This document shows positions 44,959 to 54,299 of a stretch of 64,000 bases of DNA, one piece after another (positions within the stretch are counted from its first letter, which is position 1; every line of letters begins with the position of its first letter). The notes beneath the pieces are model-generated. The model did not search any database. It was not told the DNA's origin and saw only the letters and a program-made list of their open reading frames with translations. Both the position numbers and the translations under genes were made by a program. Source of the DNA: Nitrososphaeria archaeon (GTDB lineage: Archaea > Thermoproteota > Nitrososphaeria > JACIWG01); assembly GCA_029776065.1 (NCBI GenBank), contig JARVJP010000009.1, positions 702,514-766,513 on the forward strand, given 5' to 3'.

Positions 44959-46155
44959 ATGACAAAACAGAAGGTTGTCTTAGCTTACTCAGGGGGTTTA
45001 GATACCTCTGTTATGATAAAATGGTTGAACGAGAAGTATGGTTATGAAGTTGTCACTGCCATCGTCGATCTAGGCCAGGGGGAAGACTTTAAGGCTATTG
45101 AAGATAAGGCCTACCAGGTTGGAGCTATCAAACACTACACGATAGATGCAAAGGAAGAGTTCGTTGACTTGTACATTTCTAAGGCTGTAAAGGCCAATGG
45201 TCTTTATCAAGGCAAGTACCCGCTGAGTACGGCTATCGGAAGGCCTTTGATAGTTAAAAAGTTGGTCGAGGTTGCGGGTATGGAGAACGCGGCTGCTATA
45301 GCGCATGGTTGCACTGGGAAGGGGAACGACCAGGTTAGGTTTGAGGTAACGGCTAGAGCATTGAATTCAAAATTAAATGTCTTAGCGCCTGTCAGAGAAT
45401 GGAACCTGAATAGAGATGAAGAAATCGAGTACGCTATGAGACACGGGATCCCCATTGAAAGATCTGCTAAAAAGTATAGCATAGACCAAAATCTTTGGGG
45501 AAGGTCGATAGAGGGAGGAACCCTAGAAGACCCGATGAGCGAGCCGGAGGAAGACGTATACGAGTGGGTCACGCCGCCATCTAAGGCTCCTGATTCACCA
45601 TCGTATTTAGAAATAGGGTTTGAAGGAGGTTTACCTGTCTCCATAGATGGAGACAAGGAAAGCTTGATGTCGATAATCTCTAAAGTGAACAAGGAAGCGG
45701 GTCGAAACGGAGTGGGTTTGATCGACCATATCGAGGATAGGCTTGTCGGGATAAAGAGTAGAGAAGTCTACGAATGCCCAGGGTCGATTACATTGATAGA
45801 AGCGCATAAGGCTTTGGAAAAGATGGTCCTGACAAGACATCAGTTAAGCTTTAAAGAGTTAGCAGACTCTGAGTGGTCTCGCCTCGTCTATTTCGGACTT
45901 TGGTCAGATCCCCTAAGATCTGATCTAGAAGCGTTTATCGATTCCACTCAAGTTAGGGTAAGTGGAAAGGTTAGGGTGAAGATGTATAAGGGAAGTCTAG
46001 CTGTCGTTGGACTCCAGTCATCTTACTCTCTTTACGACAAGCAGCTTTCGACGTATGGAATCGACTCCAAGTTTGATCAGAAAAGCTCTGCAGGATTTAT
46101 TGAAATCTGGGGGCTGCAGTCTAGAGTAGCTTATGAAGTTTCTAAAAAAGCGTGA
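44959..46155 (+). CDS. argG: Argininosuccinate synthase
   Basis: A 398-aa enzyme that condenses citrulline and aspartate with ATP. The pyrophosphatase loop AYSGGLDTSVMIKWL lies at residues about 8-22; IAHGCTGKGNDQVRFE, DQNLWGRSIEGG and SYLEIGFEGGLPV are further family hallmarks. The length is normal for the family. It starts a run of genes on the plus strand for arginine and lysine; argH overlaps its 3' end by 23 nt if the first ATG is used. Confidence 0.96.
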   Translation: MTKQKVVLAYSGGLDTSVMIKWLNEKYGYEVVTAIVDLGQGEDFKAIEDKAYQVGAIKHYTIDAKEEFVDLYISKAVKANGLYQGKYPLSTAIGRPLIVKKLVEVAGMENAAAIAHGCTGKGNDQVRFEVTARALNSKLNVLAPVREWNLNRDEEIEYAMRHGIPIERSAKKYSIDQNLWGRSIEGGTLEDPMSEPEEDVYEWVTPPSKAPDSPSYLEIGFEGGLPVSIDGDKESLMSIISKVNKEAGRNGVGLIDHIEDRLVGIKSREVYECPGSITLIEAHKALEKMVLTRHQLSFKELADSEWSRLVYFGLWSDPLRSDLEAFIDSTQVRVSGKVRVKMYKGSLAVVGLQSSYSLYDKQLSTYGIDSKFDQKSSAGFIEIWGLQSRVAYEVSKKA

Positions 46156-47641
46156 AGAAGAAATGGTGGACCTGCTTAGAGGAAGAAGGCTTGAAGACAT
46201 CGATCCTCTTGCTTTAGATTACACCGCATCTATCAAACAGGATGCACCACTTCTTAATCCAGTTATCGCAATCAATAAAGCCCATATCATATCACTCTTT
46301 GAAGCTGGTCTTCTGGAAAGAGAAAAAGCCAGCCAGATCCTTAAGGCATTAGATGTCATACAAGTAACTTCCTTAGATACTCGGGTTGAAGACGTTCATA
46401 TGTTCGTTGAACAGCTTGTTAAAGAAAAAGTTGGAAGCATAGGAGGTTTCTTGAACTTGGGAAAGAGTAGAAACGATCAAGTTTCCACCGCGATCAGAAT
46501 TGTTGTTAGGGAATCCATTTTGGACCTAATAGTATCTTTAATCAATTTAACTAATTTACTCCAACTCAAGGCGGCGGAGAACATTGATAAGGTTATGCCA
46601 TCATACACCCATCTTCAAGTTGCTCAACCTATTACCGCGGCACATTGGCTGTTAGCATACGAGAACATGTTGAAGAGGGATATAGATAGGCTCTTTCAGA
46701 ACTATGAGAGAGTGAACTCTTCACCGATGGGTGCCGCTGCATGCGCAGGTACAACTCTAAACCTAGATAGGTACTTTGAAGCAGAGTTGCTAGGATTCAA
46801 CTCAGTCGTAGCTAATTCCCTTGACGCAGTGAGCTCAAGAGACTTCCTATTAGAGTACATGTGGGTACTATCCTCGATTATGTTAACTATCAGTAGGATG
46901 AGCGAAGACATCAACTTCATGTGTAACAACGAAGTGGGAGTTATCAAGGTGCCTGACGCCTACTCTTCTACAAGTAGTGCAATGCCACAGAAGAAGAACT
47001 CTGTTGTCACAGAGATTTCTAGAGCCTCGTCTGCAATGGTGGCATCAAACCTTTTTGGTGCTATGTGCGTCTACAAGGGTCTACCTCTCTCATATAATTT
47101 GGATCTCCAAGAAATAACGCCTAAAGCATGGGAAAGCTATGAAAGGGCTAAAAAATCTCTTGAAGTCTTTACAAGGCTTCTAGCTGGCCTAGAGTTCGAT
47201 GAGAAAAGAGGTGAAGAAGTTCTTATACAAAATTTCTCAACAGCTATGGAGCTTGCCGAGTACATAACGATAAAGGTTGGTGTGCCATTTAGAGATGCGC
47301 ATCATCTAGTTGGGTCATATATTAAGCGATGTATCGAAAACAGAATTGCACCCGCTTCTAAGAATGCGTATGAAGTTCTGGTGGAGGAATTGGGAAAGTA
47401 CACATCAAAGGTGATGCGCTTCGACGATTACTTAGCCATCATAGACCCTAAGGGGAGTGTTATCAAAAAGACTATATATGGGGCTCCAACCCCATCCAAC
47501 ACAGAAAAGATGATAGAAGAAAGACGCCAACAAAATCTAAAATACATGAAAGCAATTGAACAGGAAAGGGAAAGGCTTGGTAAGGCGTCTTCAATGCTTG
47601 AAGATAAAGTTAAAAAGATCATCGGAGGTGAAAAATCTTGA
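46133..47641 (+). CDS. argH: Argininosuccinate lyase
   Basis: A 502-aa lyase of the fumarase/aspartase superfamily that releases arginine and fumarate. Visible: LGKSRNDQVSTAIRI, SYTHLQVAQPITAAHWLL, and the signature SSAMPQKKNSVVTEI. The C-terminal domain includes DLQEITPKAWESY. ATG 46133 overlaps argG by 23 nt; ATG 46163, 8 nt after the argG stop, gives MVDLLRGRRL and is equally likely. Its TGA overlaps the TTG start of lysW. Confidence 0.95.
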   Translation: MKFLKKREEEMVDLLRGRRLEDIDPLALDYTASIKQDAPLLNPVIAINKAHIISLFEAGLLEREKASQILKALDVIQVTSLDTRVEDVHMFVEQLVKEKVGSIGGFLNLGKSRNDQVSTAIRIVVRESILDLIVSLINLTNLLQLKAAENIDKVMPSYTHLQVAQPITAAHWLLAYENMLKRDIDRLFQNYERVNSSPMGAAACAGTTLNLDRYFEAELLGFNSVVANSLDAVSSRDFLLEYMWVLSSIMLTISRMSEDINFMCNNEVGVIKVPDAYSSTSSAMPQKKNSVVTEISRASSAMVASNLFGAMCVYKGLPLSYNLDLQEITPKAWESYERAKKSLEVFTRLLAGLEFDEKRGEEVLIQNFSTAMELAEYITIKVGVPFRDAHHLVGSYIKRCIENRIAPASKNAYEVLVEELGKYTSKVMRFDDYLAIIDPKGSVIKKTIYGAPTPSNTEKMIEERRQQNLKYMKAIEQERERLGKASSMLEDKVKKIIGGEKS

Positions 47642-47811
47642 AAACTACATGTGAAGTATGCAGTGGGGCGATAGAGGTACCAAACGATGCAATAAAAGGA
47701 GAAATAGTGAGCTGCCCTGATTGCGGAACCGAATATGAAGTAATCGAAGTAAAAGAGGGTGGGGTATCTCTAAAACCTGCTGAAGAAGTTGGTGAAGACT
47801 GGGGAGAATAA
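47638..47811 (+). CDS. lysW: LysW amino-group carrier protein
   Basis: A 57-aa acidic protein that carries biosynthetic intermediates on its C-terminal glutamate. It begins TTG (KTTCEVCSGAIEV), has the zinc-ribbon pairs CEVC and CPDC, and ends with the diagnostic EDWGE. ArgX/LysX attach glutamate or alpha-aminoadipate to the last Glu, protecting the amino group during chain modification. The TTG start overlaps the argH stop (TTGA), so it is translationally coupled. It is the only LysW in the window and should serve both the ArgX-like and the LysX-like ligase. Confidence 0.95.
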   Translation: MKTTCEVCSGAIEVPNDAIKGEIVSCPDCGTEYEVIEVKEGGVSLKPAEEVGEDWGE

Positions 47812-47818
47812 GTCAAAG

Positions 47819-48673
47819 TTGTCATTAACAATCTTATATGATCGACTAAGGTGGGAGGAAAAAGCCTTAGCGGAAGAAGCTCAAAGGATAGGCGTAAATG
47901 TGAATATGGTTGATGCTAAGACGACGCCTCTTGAGCTTGTAGGCAATGGTCTCACAAAAGAACCATTTGGGGACGTGGTACTGGAGAGGTGTATGAGCCA
48001 TATCAGAGGACTCTACTATGCAGCGATTTTAGAGAAAGAGAAGGTTGTTATAAACAGCTTTAATGTAACCCTTGTAACAAGTAATAAACTTCTCACTACG
48101 CTCGCACTTGACAAAGCGGGTGTTCCTACGCCTAGGACTGCAGCAGCATTCTCCCTTGAGTCCGCAATTGAACAGGCTGATCGGATGGGTTACCCTCTGG
48201 TGATTAAACCTGTAATTGGGAGCTGGGGGAAGATGGTCGCCTGCGTTAGAGATAAAAGGGAAGCTGAAGCCCTGTTCGAAATTAGAGAGATGATCCACGA
48301 GCCCCTCCAACAAGTATACTACCTTCAAGAGTACATACAAAGGCCTCCAAGGGACCTTAGAGCGATAGTGGTCGGAGATAGGATATTGACCTCAATATAC
48401 CGTTACCAGCCTGAAGGCGACTGGAGGACTAATATCGCGAGAGGGGGGTACGCAGAGCTCGCTAAACTAGATAAGGAACAAGAAGATATAATATTAAAGG
48501 CAGCTAAGGCGGTAGGCGAAGGTGTGATGGGTGTGGATGCTATGGAGAGCGACCGAGGTCTACTTGTCCACGAGATTAACGGTTGTGTCGAGTTCAAGGG
48601 TGCTGCGAGTGTTTCTACAGTTAATATACCTAAGGCGATAGCGGAATATGCGTTGGAGAAGGTGAGAAGATAG
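47819..48673 (+). CDS. argX: LysW-glutamate/aminoadipate ligase, ArgX-like
   Basis: A 284-aa ATP-grasp ligase. Seen: LTILYDRLRWEEKAL at the N terminus, SNKLLTTLALDKAGVPTPRT, VIKPVIGSWGKMV, YLQEYIQRPPRDLR, and the substrate-side motif INGCVEFKGAASVSTVNIP. That last motif differs from Thermus LysX (TMEFKN..TTGVDIP) while the paralogue at 53440 matches it, so this copy is assigned to glutamate and arginine. It stands between lysW and argC. TTG at 47819 makes both paralogues 284 aa; TTG 47789 would overlap lysW. GGGGAG at 47801 is a possible ribosome-binding site. Confidence 0.85.
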   Translation: MSLTILYDRLRWEEKALAEEAQRIGVNVNMVDAKTTPLELVGNGLTKEPFGDVVLERCMSHIRGLYYAAILEKEKVVINSFNVTLVTSNKLLTTLALDKAGVPTPRTAAAFSLESAIEQADRMGYPLVIKPVIGSWGKMVACVRDKREAEALFEIREMIHEPLQQVYYLQEYIQRPPRDLRAIVVGDRILTSIYRYQPEGDWRTNIARGGYAELAKLDKEQEDIILKAAKAVGEGVMGVDAMESDRGLLVHEINGCVEFKGAASVSTVNIPKAIAEYALEKVRR

Positions 48674-49725
48674 TGGTGAAGGTTGGAATCGTTGGAGCCT
48701 CCGGCTACGTAGGTGGAGAAGTGTTAAGACTACTCTTATCACATGGCCAAGTTGAAGTCGTATCTGCTACTTCGAGGCAGTACGCAGGTGAATACGTCTT
48801 TAAGACACATCCAAACCTGAAGGGAGTAACCAATCTGCAGTTCTCAGCTGACGATCCACTTAAAGTTGCTTCGAAGGCCGACGTCGTCTTCTTAACCGTG
48901 CCACATGGTCTATCATGCAAGATCACACCCAAGCTGGTCGAAACAGGTGTTAGGATCTTAGATATGAGCGCTGATTTCAGGTTGAAGGATCCACACGCAT
49001 ACGAGAAATGGTACGGCTTCACGCATCCAGCACCTGATCTTCTAGGCAAGTTCGTATACGGCCTACCAGAACTTCACAGGTCTGAGTTGAAGGGTGCAAA
49101 GTATGTTGCTGTACCTGGGTGTATGTCTACAGCTGCTATTGTTAGCTTAGCACCTTTAGCTAAAGCTGGGTTGGTGGAAAAGGATGTGATCGTCGATGCT
49201 AAGATAGGGTCATCTGGAGCAGGTGGAAAGCCATCTCTCTCTACACACTTTTCTGAAAGGTTTGGTGTCGTCAGAGTCTACAAACCTGTCGCGCATAGAC
49301 ACACAGCTGAGATAGAACAGGAACTTAACTACGTCTCAGGTAAGAGCGTCCAAGTTGGGATGACCGCACACGCTGTGAACATGGTTAGAGGAATCCTCAC
49401 TACATCACATGTTATGACTTCTTCGAAGCCCGAAGTAGCTATGATCTGGAAGGCATATAGAGGAATGTACAAGGACGAACCATTCGTCCGATTCATAATG
49501 GATAAAAAAGGGTTATACAAGTACCCTGACCCTAAGATCGCTATAGGATCGAACTTTGCTGATGTAGGATTTGAAGTCGACCCCTACGTTAACAGAATAG
49601 TGGTCTTTGGCGCAATAGATAACCTGATTAAAGGCGCAGCTGGTAATGGCGTCCAATCGATGAACCTAATGTTCGGGTTCGATGAAAAGGAAGGCTTGAA
49701 CTTCCCAGCACTTCATCCGGTGTAG
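48673..49725 (+). CDS. argC: LysW-aminoacyl-phosphate reductase (LysY/ArgC)
   Basis: A 350-aa NADPH-dependent semialdehyde dehydrogenase. The Rossmann motif GIVGASGYVGGEVLRLL opens the protein; the catalytic cysteine is in VAVPGCMSTAAIVSLAPL; HRHTAEIEQEL holds the conserved His. It reduces the phosphorylated LysW-bound glutamate or aminoadipate. The GTG start shares a base with the upstream TAG. It probably serves both pathways, as in Sulfolobus, since only one copy is present. Confidence 0.94.
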   Translation: MVKVGIVGASGYVGGEVLRLLLSHGQVEVVSATSRQYAGEYVFKTHPNLKGVTNLQFSADDPLKVASKADVVFLTVPHGLSCKITPKLVETGVRILDMSADFRLKDPHAYEKWYGFTHPAPDLLGKFVYGLPELHRSELKGAKYVAVPGCMSTAAIVSLAPLAKAGLVEKDVIVDAKIGSSGAGGKPSLSTHFSERFGVVRVYKPVAHRHTAEIEQELNYVSGKSVQVGMTAHAVNMVRGILTTSHVMTSSKPEVAMIWKAYRGMYKDEPFVRFIMDKKGLYKYPDPKIAIGSNFADVGFEVDPYVNRIVVFGAIDNLIKGAAGNGVQSMNLMFGFDEKEGLNFPALHPV

Positions 49726-49729
49726 GTTT

Positions 49730-50536
49730 ATGGTGACTGTTGTAAAAGTGGGTGGGAGTTTACTTAAGCTAGGCCCTCCGGAAAACATTCTAGCCGACTT
49801 CTGCAAAGCCCTTGAAGTGGAGAAGCTCATCCTAGTCCATGGCGGAGGATACGAAGTAACTGAAATGGCTGAGAAGCTTGGTAAAAAACAGAGATTCATA
49901 GTCTCACCTGAAGGAATGAGGAGTAGGTACACAGACAAGGAAACAATCGAAATCTATACCATGGTCATGAAGGGCAAGATCAACTCTGAAATCGTGTTAG
50001 CACTTGGTGGCAAGGGTGTTAAGGCAGTTGGGTTATCGGGTTTCGATGGTGGACTCATTCTAGCAGAAAGGAAGAAGAAGCTTATCGCGATAGACGAGAG
50101 AGGGAGGAGGGTTGCGATGGAAGGCGGATACACAGGTAAGATAGTAAAAGTAAACCCCCAAATTATTCAAGTATTAACTAGCGAAGGATATGTTCCTGTT
50201 ATAGCTCCAGTGGCGATCGGGACTGAAGGGGAACCATTAAACGTTGATGGAGATAGGGCTGCAGCCTACATCGCAGGGGGGTTAGGTGCAGATAGGGTCG
50301 TCTTCCTAACAGATGTAGCTGGCGTCATGGTCAACAATGAATTGGTAAAAGAGCTTACTTTAGAAGGTGCGAAGGCCAGCATGAGGAAGGTAGGTTTTGG
50401 GATGGATAAGAAGCTTCTGGCTGCGATTGAGGCAATAGAGCAAGGCACTAAAGAAAGTATTATTTCAGCAGGTAACATTGAGAACCCTATAACAAACAGC
50501 TTAAACGGAGAATCTAGAACGGTGATAAGAAGATGA
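49730..50536 (+). CDS. argB: LysW-aminoacyl kinase (LysZ/ArgB)
   Basis: A 268-aa amino-acid kinase. VVKVGGSLLKL at the start, HGGGYEVTEMAEKLG, and INSEIVLALGGKGVKAVGLSG, NVDGDRAAAYIAGGLGADRVVFLTDVAG near the end are typical of ArgB/LysZ. It phosphorylates the side-chain carboxylate of the LysW-linked substrate. It starts 4 nt after argC and overlaps the aminotransferase gene by 4 nt. Confidence 0.94.
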   Translation: MVTVVKVGGSLLKLGPPENILADFCKALEVEKLILVHGGGYEVTEMAEKLGKKQRFIVSPEGMRSRYTDKETIEIYTMVMKGKINSEIVLALGGKGVKAVGLSGFDGGLILAERKKKLIAIDERGRRVAMEGGYTGKIVKVNPQIIQVLTSEGYVPVIAPVAIGTEGEPLNVDGDRAAAYIAGGLGADRVVFLTDVAGVMVNNELVKELTLEGAKASMRKVGFGMDKKLLAAIEAIEQGTKESIISAGNIENPITNSLNGESRTVIRR

Positions 50537-51738
50537 CCTTAGAGTTCGATGAAATAAAGTCTATCGAAGACGCACACCTAGTACACACATATCAAAAGTT
50601 CCCTGTTGCGATAGTAAAGGGGGAAGGCTGCAGGTTGTATGATGTTAACGGAAAAGAGTACCTCGATTACATGAGTGGCTATGGTGTCGCAATCCTAGGG
50701 TACTCAAACAAGAAGGTCATAGACGCGGTAAAGGAGCAAGTCGAAAAACTTTCAATACTACATAGCTCAATTTACAGCGAGCAGAGGGCTCTCTTTCTGA
50801 GAAGGCTTATGTCCGTTACCCCTACCGGGTTAAACGTTGCTTACCTAGCGAACAGCGGAACTGAAGCGATTGAAGCAGCGTTGAAGGTCGCTTTAAAGAA
50901 TACGAAGAGAAAGAAGGTGATCGCTATGAAAGGTGCGTATCATGGTAAAACGTTAGGCGCTCTCTCTCTAACCTTCTCTGAGAAGTACAGGTCTTCTTTC
51001 CAGGACGTGGTATACAAGGGTGTAGATTTCTCAGAGTATGGGGACCTAAGCGATTTGGAGAAGGGCAGAAACCTAGACGAATTTGCAGCGATCTTCGTTG
51101 AACCTATACAAGGAGAAGGTGGAATAAAGATACCGCCAGACGGTTTCTTAAAAGGGTTAAGAGAAGTTGCTGACAAACATAGTATGTTGTTGGTTGTTGA
51201 CGAAGTACAAAGTGGGCTTGGACGAACAGGGAAGATGTGGGCCCACCAACATTGGAATGTGGAACCAGATGTTATGACAATAGGTAAAGGGATTGGAGGC
51301 GGGATACCTATGGCTGCGACGATAGGTAGAGCGGAGTACATGAACTCATTAGAGCTTGGTGAACACACCAGTACAACGGGAGGGAACCCTATTGCATGCG
51401 CTGCGGGGAGAGCCGTACTGGATGTACTGGTTGAAGGAAGGGTTATTGAAAACGCTAGAACCTCGGGTGCATCCCTAATTAGAGCGCTAAATGAGAAGGT
51501 ATCTTCTTTAAGAGTTGTCAGAGAAGTTAGAGGAAAGGGTTTGATGATCGCCGTAGACCTCAAAGTCAGATTCCAAGAGATACTTTTGAAGGCAGTAGAG
51601 CTCGGCCTTTTAACCCTATACTCTGGGAGAACGGTGCTAAGGCTTCTGCCACCTCTTATAATAGGAGAAAGCGAAGTCTTAAACGGCTCAAGTATAATAA
51701 GGGATTCGTTAATTTGGTACGAAAAACAGCATATTTAA
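50533..51738 (+). CDS. argD: LysW-semialdehyde aminotransferase (LysJ/ArgD)
   Basis: A 401-aa class III PLP aminotransferase: NSGTEAIEAALKVAL, GAYHGKTLGALSLT, FVEPIQGEGGI, LLVVDEVQSGLGRTGKMWA, and PLP-lysine in MTIGKGIGGGIPMAA. It transfers an amino group from glutamate to the LysW-linked semialdehyde. End of the first transcription unit; the next gene (Lrp-type) has its own TATA box. Confidence 0.94.
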   Translation: MTLEFDEIKSIEDAHLVHTYQKFPVAIVKGEGCRLYDVNGKEYLDYMSGYGVAILGYSNKKVIDAVKEQVEKLSILHSSIYSEQRALFLRRLMSVTPTGLNVAYLANSGTEAIEAALKVALKNTKRKKVIAMKGAYHGKTLGALSLTFSEKYRSSFQDVVYKGVDFSEYGDLSDLEKGRNLDEFAAIFVEPIQGEGGIKIPPDGFLKGLREVADKHSMLLVVDEVQSGLGRTGKMWAHQHWNVEPDVMTIGKGIGGGIPMAATIGRAEYMNSLELGEHTSTTGGNPIACAAGRAVLDVLVEGRVIENARTSGASLIRALNEKVSSLRVVREVRGKGLMIAVDLKVRFQEILLKAVELGLLTLYSGRTVLRLLPPLIIGESEVLNGSSIIRDSLIWYEKQHI

Positions 51739-51748
51739 GGGGAAAATG

Positions 51749-51757
51749 TTTTAAATA
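51749..51757 (+). promoter_or_regulatory. TATA box of the Lrp-type regulator
   Basis: TTTTAAATA centred about 25 nt before the ATG at 51778, implying a leaderless mRNA starting a second unit. Confidence 0.5.
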
Positions 51758-51777
51758 AGTTAATTAAAGGCACTGAT

Positions 51778-52194
51778 ATGGAATTAGATAAGGTTGATAG
51801 TGCGATAATCGAAGCGCTAAAGGAGAACTCTCGAATCTCCTATATAGAATTAGGTACGAAGGTTGGTCTATCAGAGGCTGCGGTCAGGAGGAGAATGAAG
51901 AAGCTTGTAGAAGATGGGGTTATCAGAAGGTTCACGATCGATGTCAAGGAAGAGGCTGCACATGCGTTCACCTTAGTAGCTGTCAACCCATCTACACCGA
52001 CCTATGAAATCTCTAGAAATATAAAGAAGATTAAAGGCGTCAAACAAGTATACGAGATAACCGGCCAATACGATATCATAACCTTCATCGGTGGACCAAA
52101 TATAGCGGAAGTCAACAACTACGTTGAGGAGATACGCAAAACGCCAGGTGTTGTTAGGACCAACACGGTCATAATTTTGAAGGAAGTTGTCTAA
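51778..52194 (+). CDS. Lrp/AsnC-family regulator (LysM-like)
   Basis: A 138-aa regulator with an N-terminal helix-turn-helix (IIEALKENSRISYIELGTKVGLSEAAVRRRMKKLVEDGVI) and a C-terminal RAM ligand-binding domain (VKQVYEITGQYDIITFIGG). Sulfolobus LysM, an Lrp protein next to lysW genes, activates lysine biosynthesis when lysine is scarce. The matching position here, between argD and homocitrate synthase, suggests the same task. Confidence 0.88.
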   Translation: MELDKVDSAIIEALKENSRISYIELGTKVGLSEAAVRRRMKKLVEDGVIRRFTIDVKEEAAHAFTLVAVNPSTPTYEISRNIKKIKGVKQVYEITGQYDIITFIGGPNIAEVNNYVEEIRKTPGVVRTNTVIILKEVV

Positions 52195-52220
52195 TCACTT
52201 TTTATTTGGTGGTGTTAGCA

Positions 52221-53438
52221 ATGGAAGACGATAATATCGAAAAACTAGGGGAAGATGTTGAGCGGGTAGGATTCGGGCCTAGATATAATGGAAAGAACTC
52301 CCTTAAGGGGAGGAAGATAAAGATCTTAGATAGCACTCTTAGGGAAGGGGAACAGTTTCCAGGGTGCTCCTTCACCAATAGCCAGAGAGTACAGATCGCG
52401 TGGACACTGGACTTCTTGGGTGTTGATGCAATAGAGATCAGCCCAATAATTTCAAGACAACATATGGAGGCATGTAAGAAGATCGTGCAAGCAGGGTTAA
52501 ACGCAACAATAGTGGCTCATGGTAGAGCACTTAGAAAGGACTTAGACCAGGCACTTGAATGCGGAGTGAGTTTTGCGGCGATGTACCACTCGGTCTCAGA
52601 CATTCACCTAAAGTATAAGCTTCGCGTAAGTAGGGAAGAGGCTCTATCCCGAACTTTGGACGCTGTTGACTACGCAAAGGCTCATGGTCTCCAGGTTAGA
52701 GTAACCCTAGAAGACGCGAGCAGAGCCGATCCGCAGTATGTTGTAGCATTTGCAAAGGAGCTTGAGCGAGCTCATGTGGATAGAATCAGCCTACCAGATA
52801 CTGTGGGTGTTATGACACCTAGTGGTATGTATAGCCTAATCAAGCGTGTAAAGGATGGTGTGAAGGTGCCTCTTGACGTCCATTGCCATAACGACATGGG
52901 TCTAGCCCTAGCAAACTCGATCGCAGGTCTTGAAGCAGGTGCTGAACAGGTTCACGTAACAGCCAACGGTTTAGGTGAAAGAGTTGGTATCGCAGACCTA
53001 GCTCAGACATCTCTTGTTCTTAGAGTGCTGTATAACGCAGATGTGAACATCAGGTTCAATATGCTCTTTGAAATCGCAAGATTGGTGGAGGAGTACACTT
53101 CAATCCCTGTTCCCAAGTCAGCCCCCTTGGTTGGCGGGAACGCGTACAAGCATAAAGCTGGAACTCATGTTGCAGCGGTGCTCAGGAACCCTAAGACATA
53201 CGAACTAGTACCCCCTAAAGTTGTAGGAAACAGGAGGAGGCTGGTATTTGGCGGTCTCTTAGGAAAGACTGGCGCAGAGTTCTTGTTGAAGATGTTCGGC
53301 ATTGAAGCTGAGACAGAAACTAAAAAGCTGGTTTCAGGATTAAAAGACTTAGGTATCGACCTATTTGAACTTGAGCTCACAGAGGAAATGGAGGAGCTTT
53401 TGAAGAAAGAACAAGATGTCTTGAATAAGGTAGGATAA
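52221..53438 (+). CDS. Homocitrate synthase
   Basis: A 405-aa DRE-TIM enzyme: ILDSTLREGEQFPGCSFTNSQR, SLPDTVGVMTPSGMY, DVHCHNDMGLALAN and NGLGERVGIADLAQTS. The FPGCSF stretch and the position beside lysX point to homocitrate synthase (2-oxoglutarate plus acetyl-CoA), the first step of the aminoadipate route, rather than isopropylmalate synthase. No LeuA-type allosteric domain is present. The ATG at 52221 is chosen because GGTGGTG lies 6 nt before it; a TTG at 52206 is in frame. Confidence 0.85.
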   Translation: MEDDNIEKLGEDVERVGFGPRYNGKNSLKGRKIKILDSTLREGEQFPGCSFTNSQRVQIAWTLDFLGVDAIEISPIISRQHMEACKKIVQAGLNATIVAHGRALRKDLDQALECGVSFAAMYHSVSDIHLKYKLRVSREEALSRTLDAVDYAKAHGLQVRVTLEDASRADPQYVVAFAKELERAHVDRISLPDTVGVMTPSGMYSLIKRVKDGVKVPLDVHCHNDMGLALANSIAGLEAGAEQVHVTANGLGERVGIADLAQTSLVLRVLYNADVNIRFNMLFEIARLVEEYTSIPVPKSAPLVGGNAYKHKAGTHVAAVLRNPKTYELVPPKVVGNRRRLVFGGLLGKTGAEFLLKMFGIEAETETKKLVSGLKDLGIDLFELELTEEMEELLKKEQDVLNKVG

Positions 53439-53439
53439 A

Positions 53440-54294
53440 ATGACCAAAATCACAATTTTATACGATGTAATAAGATGGGAAGAAAAGGCTCTCTATAACG
53501 CTGGGAAAAAACTCGATGTCGAAGTTGAGCTTGTCGACGTCAAGGAAGAACTATTCGATATGTCAAAGCCTTTAGACAGCAAATACGGTGACATAATACT
53601 ACAAAGGGCGGTAAGCTACTACAGGAACCTACATACCACCGCATTCTTCGAATTTAAAGGTAAAAGGGTTATCAACTCCTTTTACACCGCTAACGTGACA
53701 GGAAACAAGATGCTTACAACACTACTCCTCCAGAAGAGTAATATCCCCACCCCGAAGACTGTGGTCACTTTAACATCCGACATGGCTATGAAGGCGTTCA
53801 AAGAGAAATTCAATGGTAAAGCTGTTCTCAAACCCGTTAGTGGAAGTTGGGGCAGGTTGATCGCTCTACTTAACGATGAACCCTCTGCTCTAGCCGTCTT
53901 CGAAGATAGGGACTACATGTACCCCATGTATCAAATCTACTACTTGCAAGAGTATGTTAAAAGGCCTCCAAGAGATTTAAGACTGTTTGTTGTCGGCGAT
54001 GAAGTTATTGCGGGCATATATAGGTACCAACCTGAAACCGATTGGAGGACAAATACTGCGAGGGGTGGGAAGGCCATCAAATGCGACATTACAAGTGAAA
54101 TGGAGGAGATCGCGATTAAAGCTGCTAAAGCAGTTGGTGGAGGCGTATTTGGGGTGGATATGATGGAGTCCCCAAACGGGTTAATAGTTCACGAAGTCAA
54201 CAACACAACAGAATTTAAGAACACCGTACCTGCAACAGGAGTGGACATACCAAAGATAATAATGGAGTATGTTGTAAAAGAAGCGAGGAGCTAG
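53440..54294 (+). CDS. lysX: LysW-aminoadipate ligase, LysX-like
   Basis: A 284-aa ATP-grasp ligase and paralogue of the one at 47819. Seen: ITILYDVIRWEEKAL, GNKMLTTLLLQKSNIPTPKT, VLKPVSGSWGRLI, YLQEYVKRPPRDLR. The substrate motif VNNTTEFKNTVPATGVDIP matches that of Thermus LysX, so alpha-aminoadipate and lysine synthesis are assigned. It is 1 nt after homocitrate synthase and 5 nt before lysK. It should add aminoadipate to the LysW encoded 6 kb upstream. Confidence 0.9.
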   Translation: MTKITILYDVIRWEEKALYNAGKKLDVEVELVDVKEELFDMSKPLDSKYGDIILQRAVSYYRNLHTTAFFEFKGKRVINSFYTANVTGNKMLTTLLLQKSNIPTPKTVVTLTSDMAMKAFKEKFNGKAVLKPVSGSWGRLIALLNDEPSALAVFEDRDYMYPMYQIYYLQEYVKRPPRDLRLFVVGDEVIAGIYRYQPETDWRTNTARGGKAIKCDITSEMEEIAIKAAKAVGGGVFGVDMMESPNGLIVHEVNNTTEFKNTVPATGVDIPKIIMEYVVKEARS

Positions 54295-54299
54295 TTCTA

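Noticed and set aside
50940..51563. Antisense open frame of 207 codons
   Set aside because: Opposite the well-supported argD/lysJ gene; composition is that of a reverse-strand shadow.
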